A DNA stretch of 64,000 bases from Gammaproteobacteria bacterium (GTDB lineage Bacteria > Pseudomonadota > Gammaproteobacteria > Ga0077536): NCBI GenBank assembly GCA_024234975.1, contig JACKNH010000004.1, positions 1 through 64,000 of the forward strand, written 5' to 3'. Made by a program: the position numbers and the translations under genes. The first letter of the stretch is position 1. Every line of letters starts with the position of its first letter. Under the pieces are notes generated by a model. It was given only the letters and a program-made list of their open reading frames with translations. It was not told the DNA's origin and did no database searches. Below are positions 55,833 through 64,000 of the stretch, piece after piece.

Positions 55833-57791
55833 ATGGAATACGAGCCAAAGCAAGGCGTGCAACGCCGTGGATTCCTCAAAGGGGCGGCGGTGGGGGGATT
55901 GACTGCGGCGGTTGCACCGTTGACGACGGTGGCCCAGCAGAACGACGCCGGAAGCAATACCACAGCGGTCCGTGAAGGACCACGGAACGTCGGCGCGACG
56001 CCACCGAACGTCGAAACCACCGACCGCCCCGAAGGCGTGGTCCTGGCCAGCGGCGGCAGCGATTACATGGTGGATGTCATCCGTGCGCTGGGCATCGAAT
56101 ACTTTGCCGCCACGCCGGGCAATACGTTCATGGGGTTGCATGAGTCGGTCGTGAACTACGGCATGACCACGGCGCCGAACCTGCGTTTCATCACCACCAT
56201 GCACGAAGAGGCGTCGGTCGCCATGGCGCATGGCTACGCCAAGATCGAAGGCAAGCCCATGGCCTGTGCCTTTCATGCGACGGTCGGTACGCAGCATGCG
56301 GCGATGGCGATCTACAACGCCTATTGCGACCGGGTGCCGATCTTCATGATGACCGGTGCCGGTATTGAAGCCGACAAGCGCAAGAGCACGGTCGAGTGGA
56401 GCCATACCGTGGTCGATGGGCCCGGCATGGTGCGCGATTTCACCAAGTGGGATGACACCCCGGGCAACCTCACGGGTTTCGGCGAAAGTGCCGCGCGCGC
56501 GTGGCGCTTCGCGATGACGCCGCCCTATGGCCCCGTTCTGCTGGCGGTCGATGTGCCGATGCAGGAAGACGAAATCCCCGGCGGCGAAGCCGGAAGGCCA
56601 CCGGTACCGAAACTGCCGTCGATTCACCCGCCGTCCGCAGATGCCAACACCGTGCGGGAAATCGCCCGGCTGCTGGTCAACGCTGAACACCCGGTGATCT
56701 CCGTTGACCGTTGCGCACGCACGCCGGCCGGTCTGCAGATGACGGTCGAACTCGCTGAGCTGTTGGCAGCGCCGGTATCCGACAGCGGCAACCGCATGGG
56801 CTTCCCATGGCGGCATCCGCTCAATCAGGGCAGGCGCTTCGGCGAGTTGCGGCGCCAGGCTGATGTCCTGCTCGCATTGGAACCGGGTAATCCTTTCGGC
56901 CTGGTGACATCCGGAAACCCGGATGGCACCTTGCGTCGCGCATTGGGCGACAAGGCGACGTCGATCACCATCTCGTCGGCCGACCTGTATCCCAAGGGCA
57001 ACTACCAGAATCTGCAGCGCTATGCGGACATGGTCGACATGGCCATCCAGGCCGATGCGCAAGCGACGCTGCCGTTCCTTATCGAGGAAGTGAAGCGTCT
57101 GCTGCCGGCCTCACGTTCGAAGTACGAGGCGCGCGCGCGGGCGTTTGCCGACAACCACAAGCAGGATTTCGAAGCGTCGCTGGATGCGGCGCGCTACGGT
57201 TGGGATGCCACACCGATTTCCATGCCGCGGCTGGCGATGGAAATGTACGAGGTGATGAAGACCGAGGACTGGTCGCTGCTCTCACACCACTACTGGCAGA
57301 GCAGCTGGTCACAGCGGTTGTGGGATGCGGATAAACATCACCAGTTCATTGGTGGCTCAGGCGCCGATGGCGTTGGTTACACCTCACCTGCGAGCCTTGG
57401 CGCGGCGCTGGCCAACCAGAAGTACGGTCGCCTCAGCGTGGCGGTGGTTGGCGACGGCGACCTGATGTTCGGCCCCGGAACCCTGTGGACGGCGGCGCAT
57501 GAGCAAATCCCGATCCTCTATATCGTGCATAACAACCGGGCCTACCATCAGGAGATCATGCAGATGCAGGCGATCTCCAACCGCCGGCAGCGCGGTGTTG
57601 ATCGCGCGGCCATCGGCTGCGTCATCACTGATCCCGACATCAACTACGCCATGCTGGCCCGGAGCATGGGCGTTTACAGTGAAGGGCCGATCGAAAACCC
57701 GCGCGATCTGGGGCCGGCATTGCGCCGCGCCGTGGCGCAGGTGAGGAAGGGCGAGCCGGCGCTGATCGATGTTGTTTCCCAGGGCCGCTGA
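55833..57791 (+). CDS. Tat-exported thiamine-diphosphate-dependent enzyme
   Basis: A 652-residue enzyme of the acetolactate synthase/pyruvate oxidase superfamily with a twin-arginine signal peptide (QRRGFLKGAAVGGLTAAVAP). The pyrimidine-binding domain has the activating Glu in TMHEEASVAMAHGYAK near residue 125; the middle domain follows; the C-terminal diphosphate-binding domain has GDGDLMFGPGTLWTAA near 540 and the closing VHNNRAYHQ. Export of such an enzyme is unusual. A cytochrome c gene follows 13 bp downstream, pointing to electron transfer to the respiratory chain. The substrate is unknown. Confidence 0.85.
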   Translation: MEYEPKQGVQRRGFLKGAAVGGLTAAVAPLTTVAQQNDAGSNTTAVREGPRNVGATPPNVETTDRPEGVVLASGGSDYMVDVIRALGIEYFAATPGNTFMGLHESVVNYGMTTAPNLRFITTMHEEASVAMAHGYAKIEGKPMACAFHATVGTQHAAMAIYNAYCDRVPIFMMTGAGIEADKRKSTVEWSHTVVDGPGMVRDFTKWDDTPGNLTGFGESAARAWRFAMTPPYGPVLLAVDVPMQEDEIPGGEAGRPPVPKLPSIHPPSADANTVREIARLLVNAEHPVISVDRCARTPAGLQMTVELAELLAAPVSDSGNRMGFPWRHPLNQGRRFGELRRQADVLLALEPGNPFGLVTSGNPDGTLRRALGDKATSITISSADLYPKGNYQNLQRYADMVDMAIQADAQATLPFLIEEVKRLLPASRSKYEARARAFADNHKQDFEASLDAARYGWDATPISMPRLAMEMYEVMKTEDWSLLSHHYWQSSWSQRLWDADKHHQFIGGSGADGVGYTSPASLGAALANQKYGRLSVAVVGDGDLMFGPGTLWTAAHEQIPILYIVHNNRAYHQEIMQMQAISNRRQRGVDRAAIGCVITDPDINYAMLARSMGVYSEGPIENPRDLGPALRRAVAQVRKGEPALIDVVSQGR

Positions 57792-57804
57792 GAGGGGCAA
57801 GAAG

Positions 57805-58173
57805 ATGCCATTCATTAAAGCGTTGGTCGCCGCATGCCTCGGCGTTTCATCAGTGATCGCACTCGCGCAGGAAGCTCCGGATGGGGACGCGCGTAGAGGT
57901 CAGAAACTGTTCGTTGCCGATGGTTGCTATCAGTGCCACGGCTACCAGGGCCAGGGCAGCAATGCCGGCTCGAAGCTCGCACCCAACCCGCTGCCCTATG
58001 CCGCAATGGCGGTGCTGGTGCGCCAGCCGCGAGCACGAATGCCGGCGTATTCATCTACCATCCTTCCCGACCAGGACCTCGCCGATATTCACGCCTACCT
58101 TGCCACTATCCCCCGGGCGAAGGCTGTGGATGACATCCCGCTGCTGCGAGGCGCACGCTCGACTCTGCCGTAG
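57805..58173 (+). CDS. Exported cytochrome c
   Basis: A 122-residue protein with a signal peptide (ALVAACLGVSSVIALAQ) and one haem site, CYQCH at residues 41-45, in GQKLFVADGCYQCHGYQGQG. A likely axial Met is in ARMPAYSS. Start at ATG 57805, preceded by GAGGGG. As the partner of the exported TPP enzyme it is the probable electron acceptor. Confidence 0.88.
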   Translation: MPFIKALVAACLGVSSVIALAQEAPDGDARRGQKLFVADGCYQCHGYQGQGSNAGSKLAPNPLPYAAMAVLVRQPRARMPAYSSTILPDQDLADIHAYLATIPRAKAVDDIPLLRGARSTLP

Positions 58174-58297
58174 TCGGGACCATGTTGCGGGTTTGAACGC
58201 CGGTCGTTCACCGAAAAGTTCGAATCACCCGTGTATGCTCGTGCTATGGCGATGTGCACGTGCACGTCGTCCCGACCGAACACATGGAGGTAGTCCA

Positions 58298-58672
58298 ATG
58301 GATCTCTGGGACGGTTTTCAGCAGCATCAAATCAATGAAACGATGCGAATCGCCAAAGGCGCCAGGCGTGACCTGGCGGACGAAGGCAAACGCACCCGTA
58401 TCGAATTCGTCCGCCTGGAAGCCAAGATCAATCACCTGGCATTGACCTGCCAGGCGCTGTGGGAAGTACTTCGGGATCAGACGCATCTGACGGACGAAGA
58501 CGTGCGCAAAAAGATGATGGAAATAGACGCACGGGATGGGAATACAGACGGCAGAATGATCACCGGTCCGCTGAACTGTCCCGACTGCGGTCGCGAAGGG
58601 CACAGCCGCAGCCGGACCTGCTTGTATTGCGGCGGCCCGCTTTCAGCCGAAAAGCATCTGTTCGAACCGTAG
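58298..58672 (+). CDS. Hypothetical protein with C-terminal zinc ribbon
   Basis: A 124-residue protein. The N-terminal 90 residues are helical and charged (MDLWDGFQQHQINETMRIAK, EFVRLEAKINHLALTCQALW), followed by a zinc ribbon with CPDC and CLYC. The ATG follows GGAGG. No family recognised; the layout suggests a small regulator or scaffold. Confidence 0.7.
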   Translation: MDLWDGFQQHQINETMRIAKGARRDLADEGKRTRIEFVRLEAKINHLALTCQALWEVLRDQTHLTDEDVRKKMMEIDARDGNTDGRMITGPLNCPDCGREGHSRSRTCLYCGGPLSAEKHLFEP

Positions 58673-58771
58673 CCCCCAGCAGGTGCCGCCAAGCCGGTTG
58701 AATTTCGAACGAGTTGTTCGAACAATGGCCGTAACGCTGGCAAAATCCGGGACTGCTCAACGGAGACGACG

Positions 58772-59200
58772 ATGCCCACTGGCAAGAAATCTGCAGCCGA
58801 GACTACGCGCAGACCAAAGAAGACGCCGACCAGAGACCTCGGCAAGCCACCTTCGGAATTGATTGATCAACGCATCGCGGAGCTGGCGGACTGGCGCGGG
58901 GCGTTATTGGCCGCATTGCGTGGAATCATCCTCACCGCTGATCCGGAAATCACCGAGGAGTGGAAATGGAACGTGCCGGTGTGGTCATGCAACGGCATCA
59001 TCTGTACGGGCGAAACATACAAGAAAGCCGTGAAGCTCACGTTTGCCAAGGGCGCCGCGGTGCCGGACTCCAAACACATGTTCAACTCCAGCCTCGAAGG
59101 CAATACGCGGCGGGCGATCGATTTTCCCGAAGGGGCGGAGATTGACGCCAAGGCACTGGTGGTGCTTGTGCGCGCAGCAATACGAGTGAACAACAAGTGA
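58772..59200 (+). CDS. DUF1801 domain protein
   Basis: A 142-residue protein of the DUF1801 (YdhG-like) family: a basic N-terminus (GKKSAAETTRRPKKTPTRD), then ILTADPEITEEWKWNVPVWS, ETYKKAVKLTFAKGA and EGAEIDAKALVVLVRAAI. Fold related to iron chaperone-like proteins, function unsettled. A second DUF1801-type gene lies at 61194. Its stop overlaps the next gene's GTG. Confidence 0.85.
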   Translation: MPTGKKSAAETTRRPKKTPTRDLGKPPSELIDQRIAELADWRGALLAALRGIILTADPEITEEWKWNVPVWSCNGIICTGETYKKAVKLTFAKGAAVPDSKHMFNSSLEGNTRRAIDFPEGAEIDAKALVVLVRAAIRVNNK

Positions 59201-59652
59201 AGATCTGGGTTGATGCAGATGCGTGTCCGGTCGTGATCAAGGAAATCCTGTTCCGTGCCGCCGTGCGCACGCAGACGCAGGTGACGCTGGTGGCCAACCG
59301 GCGGATTCAGACGCCGCCCTCACCATTCATCGACTGTGTCCAGGTTTCGCGCGGCTTCGACGTCGCGGACAACGAAATCGTCGCGCGCAGTGCCAGCGGT
59401 GACCTTGTCATCACCAGTGATATCCCGCTTGCCGATGAAGCGATCAGCAAGGGCTGCGTGGCCCTGAGTCCACGCGGGGAATTGTTCACCAGCGAAAACA
59501 TCAAGGGCCGGCTCAACATGCGCGACTTCTTGGAGACCCTGCGCAGCAGCGGGATTCAGACAGCCGGTCCCAATGCATTGAGCGCGCGCGAGAAACAGGC
59601 TTTCGGCAATCAGCTGGACAAGTGGCTGGTTGCCAGGCAACGTCAGCAATGA
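59197..59652 (+). CDS. yaiI: YaiI/YqxD (DUF188) family protein
   Basis: A 151-residue protein with the family opening IWVDADACPVVIKEILFRAA, a PIN-like fold with VADNEIVARSASGDLVITSDIPLA, and MRDFLETLRSSG near the C-terminus. Conserved acidic residues suggest a nuclease-like site, but no activity is established. It starts with GTG overlapping the upstream stop by 4 bp. Confidence 0.9.
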   Translation: MKIWVDADACPVVIKEILFRAAVRTQTQVTLVANRRIQTPPSPFIDCVQVSRGFDVADNEIVARSASGDLVITSDIPLADEAISKGCVALSPRGELFTSENIKGRLNMRDFLETLRSSGIQTAGPNALSAREKQAFGNQLDKWLVARQRQQ

Positions 59653-59701
59653 GGTCGCGGCCTTCCAGATCCGTGGATTCACCTCTGCGCGAGGAACCAC
59701 G

Positions 59702-60364
59702 ATGTTGAATCCGGGCGATGTGCTGTTATTCGATCTGGACGGCACGCTGGTGCGCAGCGTCGAGTTTGACCACGGGCTATACCTCGAAGCCATCACCGAG
59801 GTGCTCGGGCATAGTGATTACGATGCGGACTGGTCAACCTATACCCATGTCACCGATACCGGGTTGTTGACCGAATTGCTGGAGCGACTCGGCATCAAAG
59901 ACACGAGCCCGATCATTTCTGCGGTACGGGCGTTGTTCTGCGCCAAGGTCGAAGCGTACTTGAGCAGTGGTGGATGCTGTGACGCCATGCCGGGCGCGCG
60001 CGAAACGCTCAGTGCGTTGACCGCAGCCGGAATACCCTTCGGCATCGCTACCGGTGGTTGGGGACCGACCGCCCGTATGAAGCTGCAAAGTGCCGGCTTT
60101 GAAATACCGACTGCCATCAGCAGCAGTGATGACGCTATATCGCGGGTTGATATCATGCGCCACTGCCTGCAGCAGCTTGGCGCCATCGACAGTCAGGCGG
60201 TGTATTTCGGCGATGCACACTGGGATATACGCGCGACCTCGGAATTGGGTTGGCGATTTGTCGGAGTTGGTACGCGGCTCGCGGACCGTTGTACACCCAT
60301 AGTTGTAGACTTCCGCGATCCATGGTGGGTGAAGGCGAGTAGTCGCCTGGGCATCCACCTGTGA
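59702..60364 (+). CDS. HAD-family hydrolase (phosphatase)
   Basis: A 220-residue haloacid dehalogenase-type phosphatase. Motif I LLFDLDGTLVRS with the nucleophile Asp is near residue 12, a helical cap follows, motif II is in IATGGWGPTA, and motif IV in VYFGDAHWDIRAT. Phosphoglycolate phosphatase-like in layout, but the substrate is unknown. GAGGAA precedes ATG 59702. The downstream gene overlaps its stop by 4 bp. Confidence 0.85.
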   Translation: MLNPGDVLLFDLDGTLVRSVEFDHGLYLEAITEVLGHSDYDADWSTYTHVTDTGLLTELLERLGIKDTSPIISAVRALFCAKVEAYLSSGGCCDAMPGARETLSALTAAGIPFGIATGGWGPTARMKLQSAGFEIPTAISSSDDAISRVDIMRHCLQQLGAIDSQAVYFGDAHWDIRATSELGWRFVGVGTRLADRCTPIVVDFRDPWWVKASSRLGIHL

Positions 60365-60633
60365 GTGACCCCGCGAACATCGCCGATTTGCGCGGCCTGG
60401 GGCCGAAATCCCAGGCGATGCTCGCTCTCGCCGGCATTACGACCGTCAGCCAGCTACGGCAACTCGGCGCCGTCGAAGCTTACGTGCGCACCAAGGCAGT
60501 GGCGCCCGCAGTCAGTCTCAACCTGCTGTGGGGCCTCGAAGCAGCCATCACGGGTGAGCCGTGGCAGGTGGTCGCGCGTAAACATCGCATGAGCTTGCTG
60601 TTGGCGCTGGAAGCGCGGGAGAATCAGGGCTGA
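60361..60633 (+). CDS. TfoX C-terminal domain protein
   Basis: A 90-residue protein formed only of the TfoX C-terminal domain: IADLRGLGPKSQAMLALAGI, then TVSQLRQLGAVEAYVRTKA and SLNLLWGLEAAITGEPWQVV. Helix-hairpin-helix-like. TfoX regulates competence in some gammaproteobacteria, but the stand-alone domain has no proven role. GTG start overlapping the upstream stop. Confidence 0.88.
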   Translation: MSDPANIADLRGLGPKSQAMLALAGITTVSQLRQLGAVEAYVRTKAVAPAVSLNLLWGLEAAITGEPWQVVARKHRMSLLLALEARENQG

Positions 60634-60715
60634 GGTGCGGCGCTGAGCTTGAAGATGATTTAATGATACCGCCGCAAGTGACCGATTCCAGTATGACGTG
60701 ACACCGGGGGGTATC

Positions 60716-61168
60716 ATGGATTTGCACGGTTCCATCAATCATATCGCACTGACGGTCAGTGACCTCGACGAGGCCATGCGCTTCTACACGCCGCTACTTG
60801 AAGAACTGGGCTATACGATCAACGGGCCAATGCCGTACAAGGAAACACGGCTTACCGTGAATGTGCATGAACGAAACGGGACTGCCGTGAACATCTGGCA
60901 GGCATCCAGGCAACATCCGTTCGACATCTATGAGCCAGGATTGCATCACCTGGCTTTCAACGCATCCTCCAAGGCGGCAGTGGACGCTGTTCACCAGCTT
61001 GTCGTTGCGCTGGGCGCCACCGTCCTCGATGGCCCGGCGGAGTTCCCGTTTTCGCATAAGGGGTACTATGCCGTGTATTTCCTCGGGCCGGACGGTGTGA
61101 AAATCGAGGTTGTTCATATGCCAGGGCTGGCCGACGCAATAGCACGTGGCAACGCCAGCGCTGCCTGA
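60716..61168 (+). CDS. VOC family (glyoxalase/dioxygenase-fold) protein
   Basis: A 150-residue protein of the vicinal oxygen chelate fold. The metal ligands expected of the family can be seen as His in INHIALTVSDLDEAMRFY, His in GLHHLAFNA and Glu in GVKIEVVHMP. The substrate is unknown. Start at ATG 60716, after a G-rich site. Confidence 0.85.
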   Translation: MDLHGSINHIALTVSDLDEAMRFYTPLLEELGYTINGPMPYKETRLTVNVHERNGTAVNIWQASRQHPFDIYEPGLHHLAFNASSKAAVDAVHQLVVALGATVLDGPAEFPFSHKGYYAVYFLGPDGVKIEVVHMPGLADAIARGNASAA

Positions 61169-61193
61169 ATTGCCTGCTTTGTACAGCCGCGCC

Positions 61194-61643
61194 ATGGCAC
61201 GTTCAAAATATAAAAAAACAAGAAAAGGAACGCCCGCACCGGCCAATGCCGTGATGCGGTTTCCGAACGCTGTGCAACGTGATCCGGCCATCGAAAAATG
61301 GTTCGATGCCCAGCCGGCAGCGCTTGGCACAGTTGCCCGCTACTGGTTCGGGCTTATGCGCGAATGCGACCCCGGAGTAAAAGAGATCCTGCACGATGGC
61401 CATCCAACCGCTTGTCTGGGTGAAGCGGCATTCGCTTACGTCAATGCTTTCAGTTCGCACGTGAACGTCGGCTTCTTCCGGGGCGCCGACCTGCCCGACC
61501 CGAAGCGCATGCTCGAAGGTGGCGGGCGGTTCATGCGTCACGTAAAAGTGAAACCAGGGCAGGAGATTGATGACGAGGCACTGCGCAAGTTGATCGCAGC
61601 TGCCTGCAGCGATATGCAGCAGCGGTTGGGAGCCGGCGATTGA
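61194..61643 (+). CDS. DUF1801-like protein
   Basis: A 149-residue protein with a basic N-terminus (RSKYKKTRKGTPAPANAV) and a DUF1801-type domain (ECDPGVKEILHDGHPTACLG, AFAYVNAFSSHVNVGFFRGA, HVKVKPGQEIDDEALRKLI). The start is uncertain: ATG 61194, or a GTG at 61146 inside the end of the VOC gene; neither has a clear site. Confidence 0.75.
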   Translation: MARSKYKKTRKGTPAPANAVMRFPNAVQRDPAIEKWFDAQPAALGTVARYWFGLMRECDPGVKEILHDGHPTACLGEAAFAYVNAFSSHVNVGFFRGADLPDPKRMLEGGGRFMRHVKVKPGQEIDDEALRKLIAAACSDMQQRLGAGD

Positions 61644-61706
61644 GTGAATCGTTTCATTCGCTGCTACTGCGCGGGGTAAGCCTGTTTAATGACCAGGGAG
61701 AGGCCA

Positions 61707-62153
61707 ATGGATAATCTGTTGCTGTTCGAAACAACGCACTTTTACGCCATACAGGCGCGGGATTACCGCGTGCCGGGGTACGTCATCATTTACAGCAAAT
61801 CGGAATGTGACAGTCTCGCCGGCTTCGATGCAGGCCAGGGCGCTGAGTTGATGCAGTGCCTGGTGCTGGCTGAACGCATTGTGCAGCAGCTTTTAACTCC
61901 CGAGCGGATCTACATTCTCAAATTCGGAGAGGCACTGCCGCGCATTCATTTCCACGTGGTGCCGCGAACCGCCAGGATTGGCCTGGCCTTCGAGCAACAG
62001 TCAAGCAATCAGCCCCCGTACAACGGCGCCCGTCTCGTGGACTGGCTGTGGCAGCAGCACGCGTCGCTCGGCTACGGTGACGAGGAGCTCACGGACTTCA
62101 TCAAGCAGGCCCGTGAGGTCGCACAACAATCAGGCCTTGGAAACACGGGTTGA
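61707..62153 (+). CDS. HIT-family protein
   Basis: A 148-residue histidine-triad-fold protein: LLFETTHFYAIQARDYRVPG near the start, GQGAELMQCLVLAERIVQQL, and the catalytic motif in RIHFHVVPR (HxHxV). Members hydrolyse or transfer nucleotides; the substrate is unknown. Start at ATG 61707, after GGGAGAGG, rather than the ATG 18 bp upstream. Confidence 0.82.
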   Translation: MDNLLLFETTHFYAIQARDYRVPGYVIIYSKSECDSLAGFDAGQGAELMQCLVLAERIVQQLLTPERIYILKFGEALPRIHFHVVPRTARIGLAFEQQSSNQPPYNGARLVDWLWQQHASLGYGDEELTDFIKQAREVAQQSGLGNTG

Positions 62154-62181
62154 GCCGTCGGCGGCAGCAAGGGGACGAACC

Positions 62182-62727
62182 GTGACCCGCTATATCGCAC
62201 TGCTGCGTGGCGTCAATGTCGGCAAGGCCAACCGGCTGCCGATGGCCGGCTTCAAGGCAACGCTCGAAGCCATGCAATGCACGCAGGTAAAAACCCTGTT
62301 GAACAGCGGCAACGCGGTGTTTGATAGCAAGGCTCGCTCGTGCGCCAAGCTGGCCGCTGCGATCACGGCCGGATTGAATGAGCAGTTTGGCATTACAACG
62401 CCGACCATTGTTGTGTCGGCGGCGCAACTGCAAGACATCATCCGCAATAACCCATTGCGTCCTGCTGACGACGGTCATTCACGCTTCCTCGTGGCGTTCA
62501 GCCAGGACGCAAACATGTTAAAGCCGCTGGCTGCGCACAGCAGTCTCGCTGCACCCGGCGAACGGTTCGCCGTTACGGACAAGGCCGCTTATCTCGATTG
62601 CCCTCAAGGCTTCATGGAAAGTCGGCTGGCCGCCAAGGTGCTGGGGAAAGCCGGAAGTGCATTCACTACGAGAAACTGGGCGACGGTACTGAAGCTCGGC
62701 GAACTCTGCGACACCGCCAAGCGCTGA
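62182..62727 (+). CDS. DUF1697 family protein
   Basis: A 181-residue protein of the DUF1697 family: TRYIALLRGVNVGKANRLPM at the start, VKTLLNSGNAVFDS, and the C-terminal KAGSAFTTRNWATVLKL, all family signatures. Function unknown. GTG start after AAGGGG, 28 bp after the HIT gene. Confidence 0.9.
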   Translation: MTRYIALLRGVNVGKANRLPMAGFKATLEAMQCTQVKTLLNSGNAVFDSKARSCAKLAAAITAGLNEQFGITTPTIVVSAAQLQDIIRNNPLRPADDGHSRFLVAFSQDANMLKPLAAHSSLAAPGERFAVTDKAAYLDCPQGFMESRLAAKVLGKAGSAFTTRNWATVLKLGELCDTAKR

Positions 62728-62877
62728 GCGCGGCATTCGTCGCGTGGTTTCATCCTTCAAATGAGTGATTCGGGCAGCAGAGTATCTACCCGGGTTACCT
62801 ATTTGATACGATTCCGCAAGCCGGCATGGTTGTCACTTCAACTTTGCCGGTGACCACTCAACCGGATCTATGGGGGC

Positions 62878-64000
62878 ATGATCATGGGCAAGCGCAATCC
62901 GTTGCTGTGCGGACTGGTTTTATCCTGTGTCGGGGCATGGGTGATGCCAACTTTCAGCCAGGCCCAGACATCGGCCGCCAATTGGTTCGGCCTGCCATTG
63001 CCCGGCCCGGCTACCGATGCAGAGATTGTGCGGACTGCCGACGACCTGCCGCCACTGCGTTCGCCGTTCACCGGTTCAGTACCTGAGTTCGAAGGGGAAC
63101 GGGCGCATGATTGGTTGACGCATATCGTCAGCTTCTCTTACGAGGATCGCGCCAGCGGCAACCCCTTCTGGGGCCGCATGAGCGGCAGCCCGGCGTACAC
63201 CAAGGCAATCGATTACATCGAAAACGAATTGCGCAGTCTTGGTGTGCAGGTGGCGCGACATGAAGTGCCCTACTACGGGCCTGATCGTGTACCGACGGGG
63301 TTTCATGCCAGCGCCGTGCTCAGGGATGCTGCGGGGAATGAACTCGCACGCGAGCCGCTGCAATCGGCTTTTCCGATGCGATACCGCCCGCTGACATCCA
63401 ACGGCAAGCTGGTGTTGGGATCGCAACAGATGAATCTCACCGCCGAGGTCGTGTCCATCGGTCAGGGCAGTCCGGCGGATATCGCCACCCGTGACCTGCG
63501 CGGCAGGATAGCGCTGGCGTCTGTTCCCAGTGAGCCGACCCCCGCCTATAGCGATTACCGACTGATACCGGAGCGCGTCGCGGCCACCGGCGCGGCCGGG
63601 CTGATACTTGCGTGGAACATGCCCGGCAACATGCAGGTCGCTCTGGCCAATTGCATGGAAATACCCTGCATCAATGTCGGTGGGCGCGATGGCGCCTTCG
63701 TGCGCGCGGTCATCGCGCGTGCCGCCAACGCCGGTAACCTCAGGCTGTACGCGGATATGGGTGTCGAGACCGAAACACGGAATGACAAGACCACCACTAT
63801 TCTCGAAGCGAAGATCCCCGGTCGGGATTCGAGTCAGAACATTATCGTAACCGCGCATGCCGATGCCTACCTCACCGGCGCCAATGACAACGCGTCCGGC
63901 GTGGCAATCCTGCTCGCACTCGTCGACTATTACCGGCAGCACAAACCGGCGTACGACATCTACTTCTCCGTTTCTCCCGGCCATCACTCCGATACCCAGG
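62878..64000 (+). CDS. Exported M28-family metallopeptidase (partial, runs off the window)
   Basis: A frame open from ATG 62878 to the window end (374 codons seen). A signal peptide (LCGLVLSCVGAWVMPTFSQAQ) is followed by an N-terminal region, a protease-associated-like insert (VVSIGQGSPADIATRDLRGR, RVAATGAAGLILAW) and the start of the zinc aminopeptidase domain with HADAYLTGANDNASGVA, where H-x-D and the bridging D-N-A-S-G are in place. The remaining zinc ligands lie beyond the window. A second ATG two codons on is an alternative start. Confidence 0.85.
   Translation, partial: MIMGKRNPLLCGLVLSCVGAWVMPTFSQAQTSAANWFGLPLPGPATDAEIVRTADDLPPLRSPFTGSVPEFEGERAHDWLTHIVSFSYEDRASGNPFWGRMSGSPAYTKAIDYIENELRSLGVQVARHEVPYYGPDRVPTGFHASAVLRDAAGNELAREPLQSAFPMRYRPLTSNGKLVLGSQQMNLTAEVVSIGQGSPADIATRDLRGRIALASVPSEPTPAYSDYRLIPERVAATGAAGLILAWNMPGNMQVALANCMEIPCINVGGRDGAFVRAVIARAANAGNLRLYADMGVETETRNDKTTTILEAKIPGRDSSQNIIVTAHADAYLTGANDNASGVAILLALVDYYRQHKPAYDIYFSVSPGHHSDTQ

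Noticed and set aside
55683..57062. Long reverse-strand open frame (about 459 codons)
   Set aside because: It lies opposite the TPP enzyme gene, has an Arg/His-rich composition and no domain; it is a shadow of a G+C-rich gene.
61146..61193. GTG at 61146 as start of the second DUF1801-like gene
   Set aside because: It adds 16 residues overlapping the VOC gene without a ribosome site; ATG 61194 is preferred, though not proven.
63076..63987. Reverse-strand open frame at the window end
   Set aside because: Antisense to the exported M28 peptidase, whose signal peptide and zinc motif are clear.

Overview
The window (about 58-60% G+C by eye) looks like a chromosomal segment of a gammaproteobacterium. 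The gene neighbourhoods are those seen in Pseudomonadales, Xanthomonadales and Chromatiales relatives: ftsY-ftsE-ftsX-rpoH; rsmD-coaD-ferredoxin-ggt-mutM; rpmB-rpmG-radC-coaBC-algC-argB-slmA-pyrE; metX-metW with yggU-yggT-proC-yggS next to pilT-pilU; and an aa3-type cytochrome oxidase locus with its assembly factors. I cannot name a genus. No rRNA, tRNA or CRISPR array was seen.

Layout. 1-2.9 kb: end of bioB, then bioF-bioC-bioD (biotin), with no bioH. 2.9-11.5 kb: DUF2244 gene, then coxB-coxA-small assembly protein-ctaG-coxC, a reversed DUF2909 gene, SURF1, a CxxxC thioredoxin-fold-like protein, ctaA and cyoE, which together build and metallate cytochrome c oxidase. 11.6-15.2 kb, reverse strand: ftsY-ftsE-ftsX and rpoH, the last with a CIRCE-type operator just upstream. 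15.4-24 kb: rsmD, coaD, ferredoxin, ggt, mutM, a three-gene ABC exporter of the Gld type, and a fatty-acid desaturase. 24-36.8 kb: ribosomal proteins L33 and L28, radC, coaBC, a long algC, argB, slmA, pyrE, exonuclease III, DUF4426, metX-metW and proC-yggT-yggU. 37-41.6 kb: yggS, pilT and two pilU-like ATPase genes.

The accessory core lies at 41.67-55.1 kb and is a chromosomal integron. A reverse-strand integron integrase (intI) is followed by an attI region and an array of 19 gene cassettes. Of these, 18 end in a recognisable attC site or remnant. In 16 of the 18, the 7-base start of the attC is the exact reverse complement of that cassette's own 5' junction, which is strong internal evidence for the boundaries. 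The array holds four copies of one unknown cassette family, two copies of a cassette without a clear gene, a small membrane protein, a small secreted protein, a TPR-like protein, an acyl-carrier-like protein with rotated helix order, a zinc-ribbon membrane protein, a ParB-like gene pair, an IS91-like transposase carried as a cassette, a PD-(D/E)XK nuclease and, at the distal end, toxin-antitoxin modules (HicBA, BrnTA, ParD/ParE-like and a HigBA-like pair with a frameshifted toxin).

55.2-64 kb: a run of mostly single accessory genes. It includes a Tat-exported thiamine-diphosphate enzyme paired with a cytochrome c, small DUF1801, DUF1697, DUF188, VOC and HIT proteins, a HAD phosphatase, a TfoX C-terminal domain protein, and the start of an exported M28 metallopeptidase that runs off the window.
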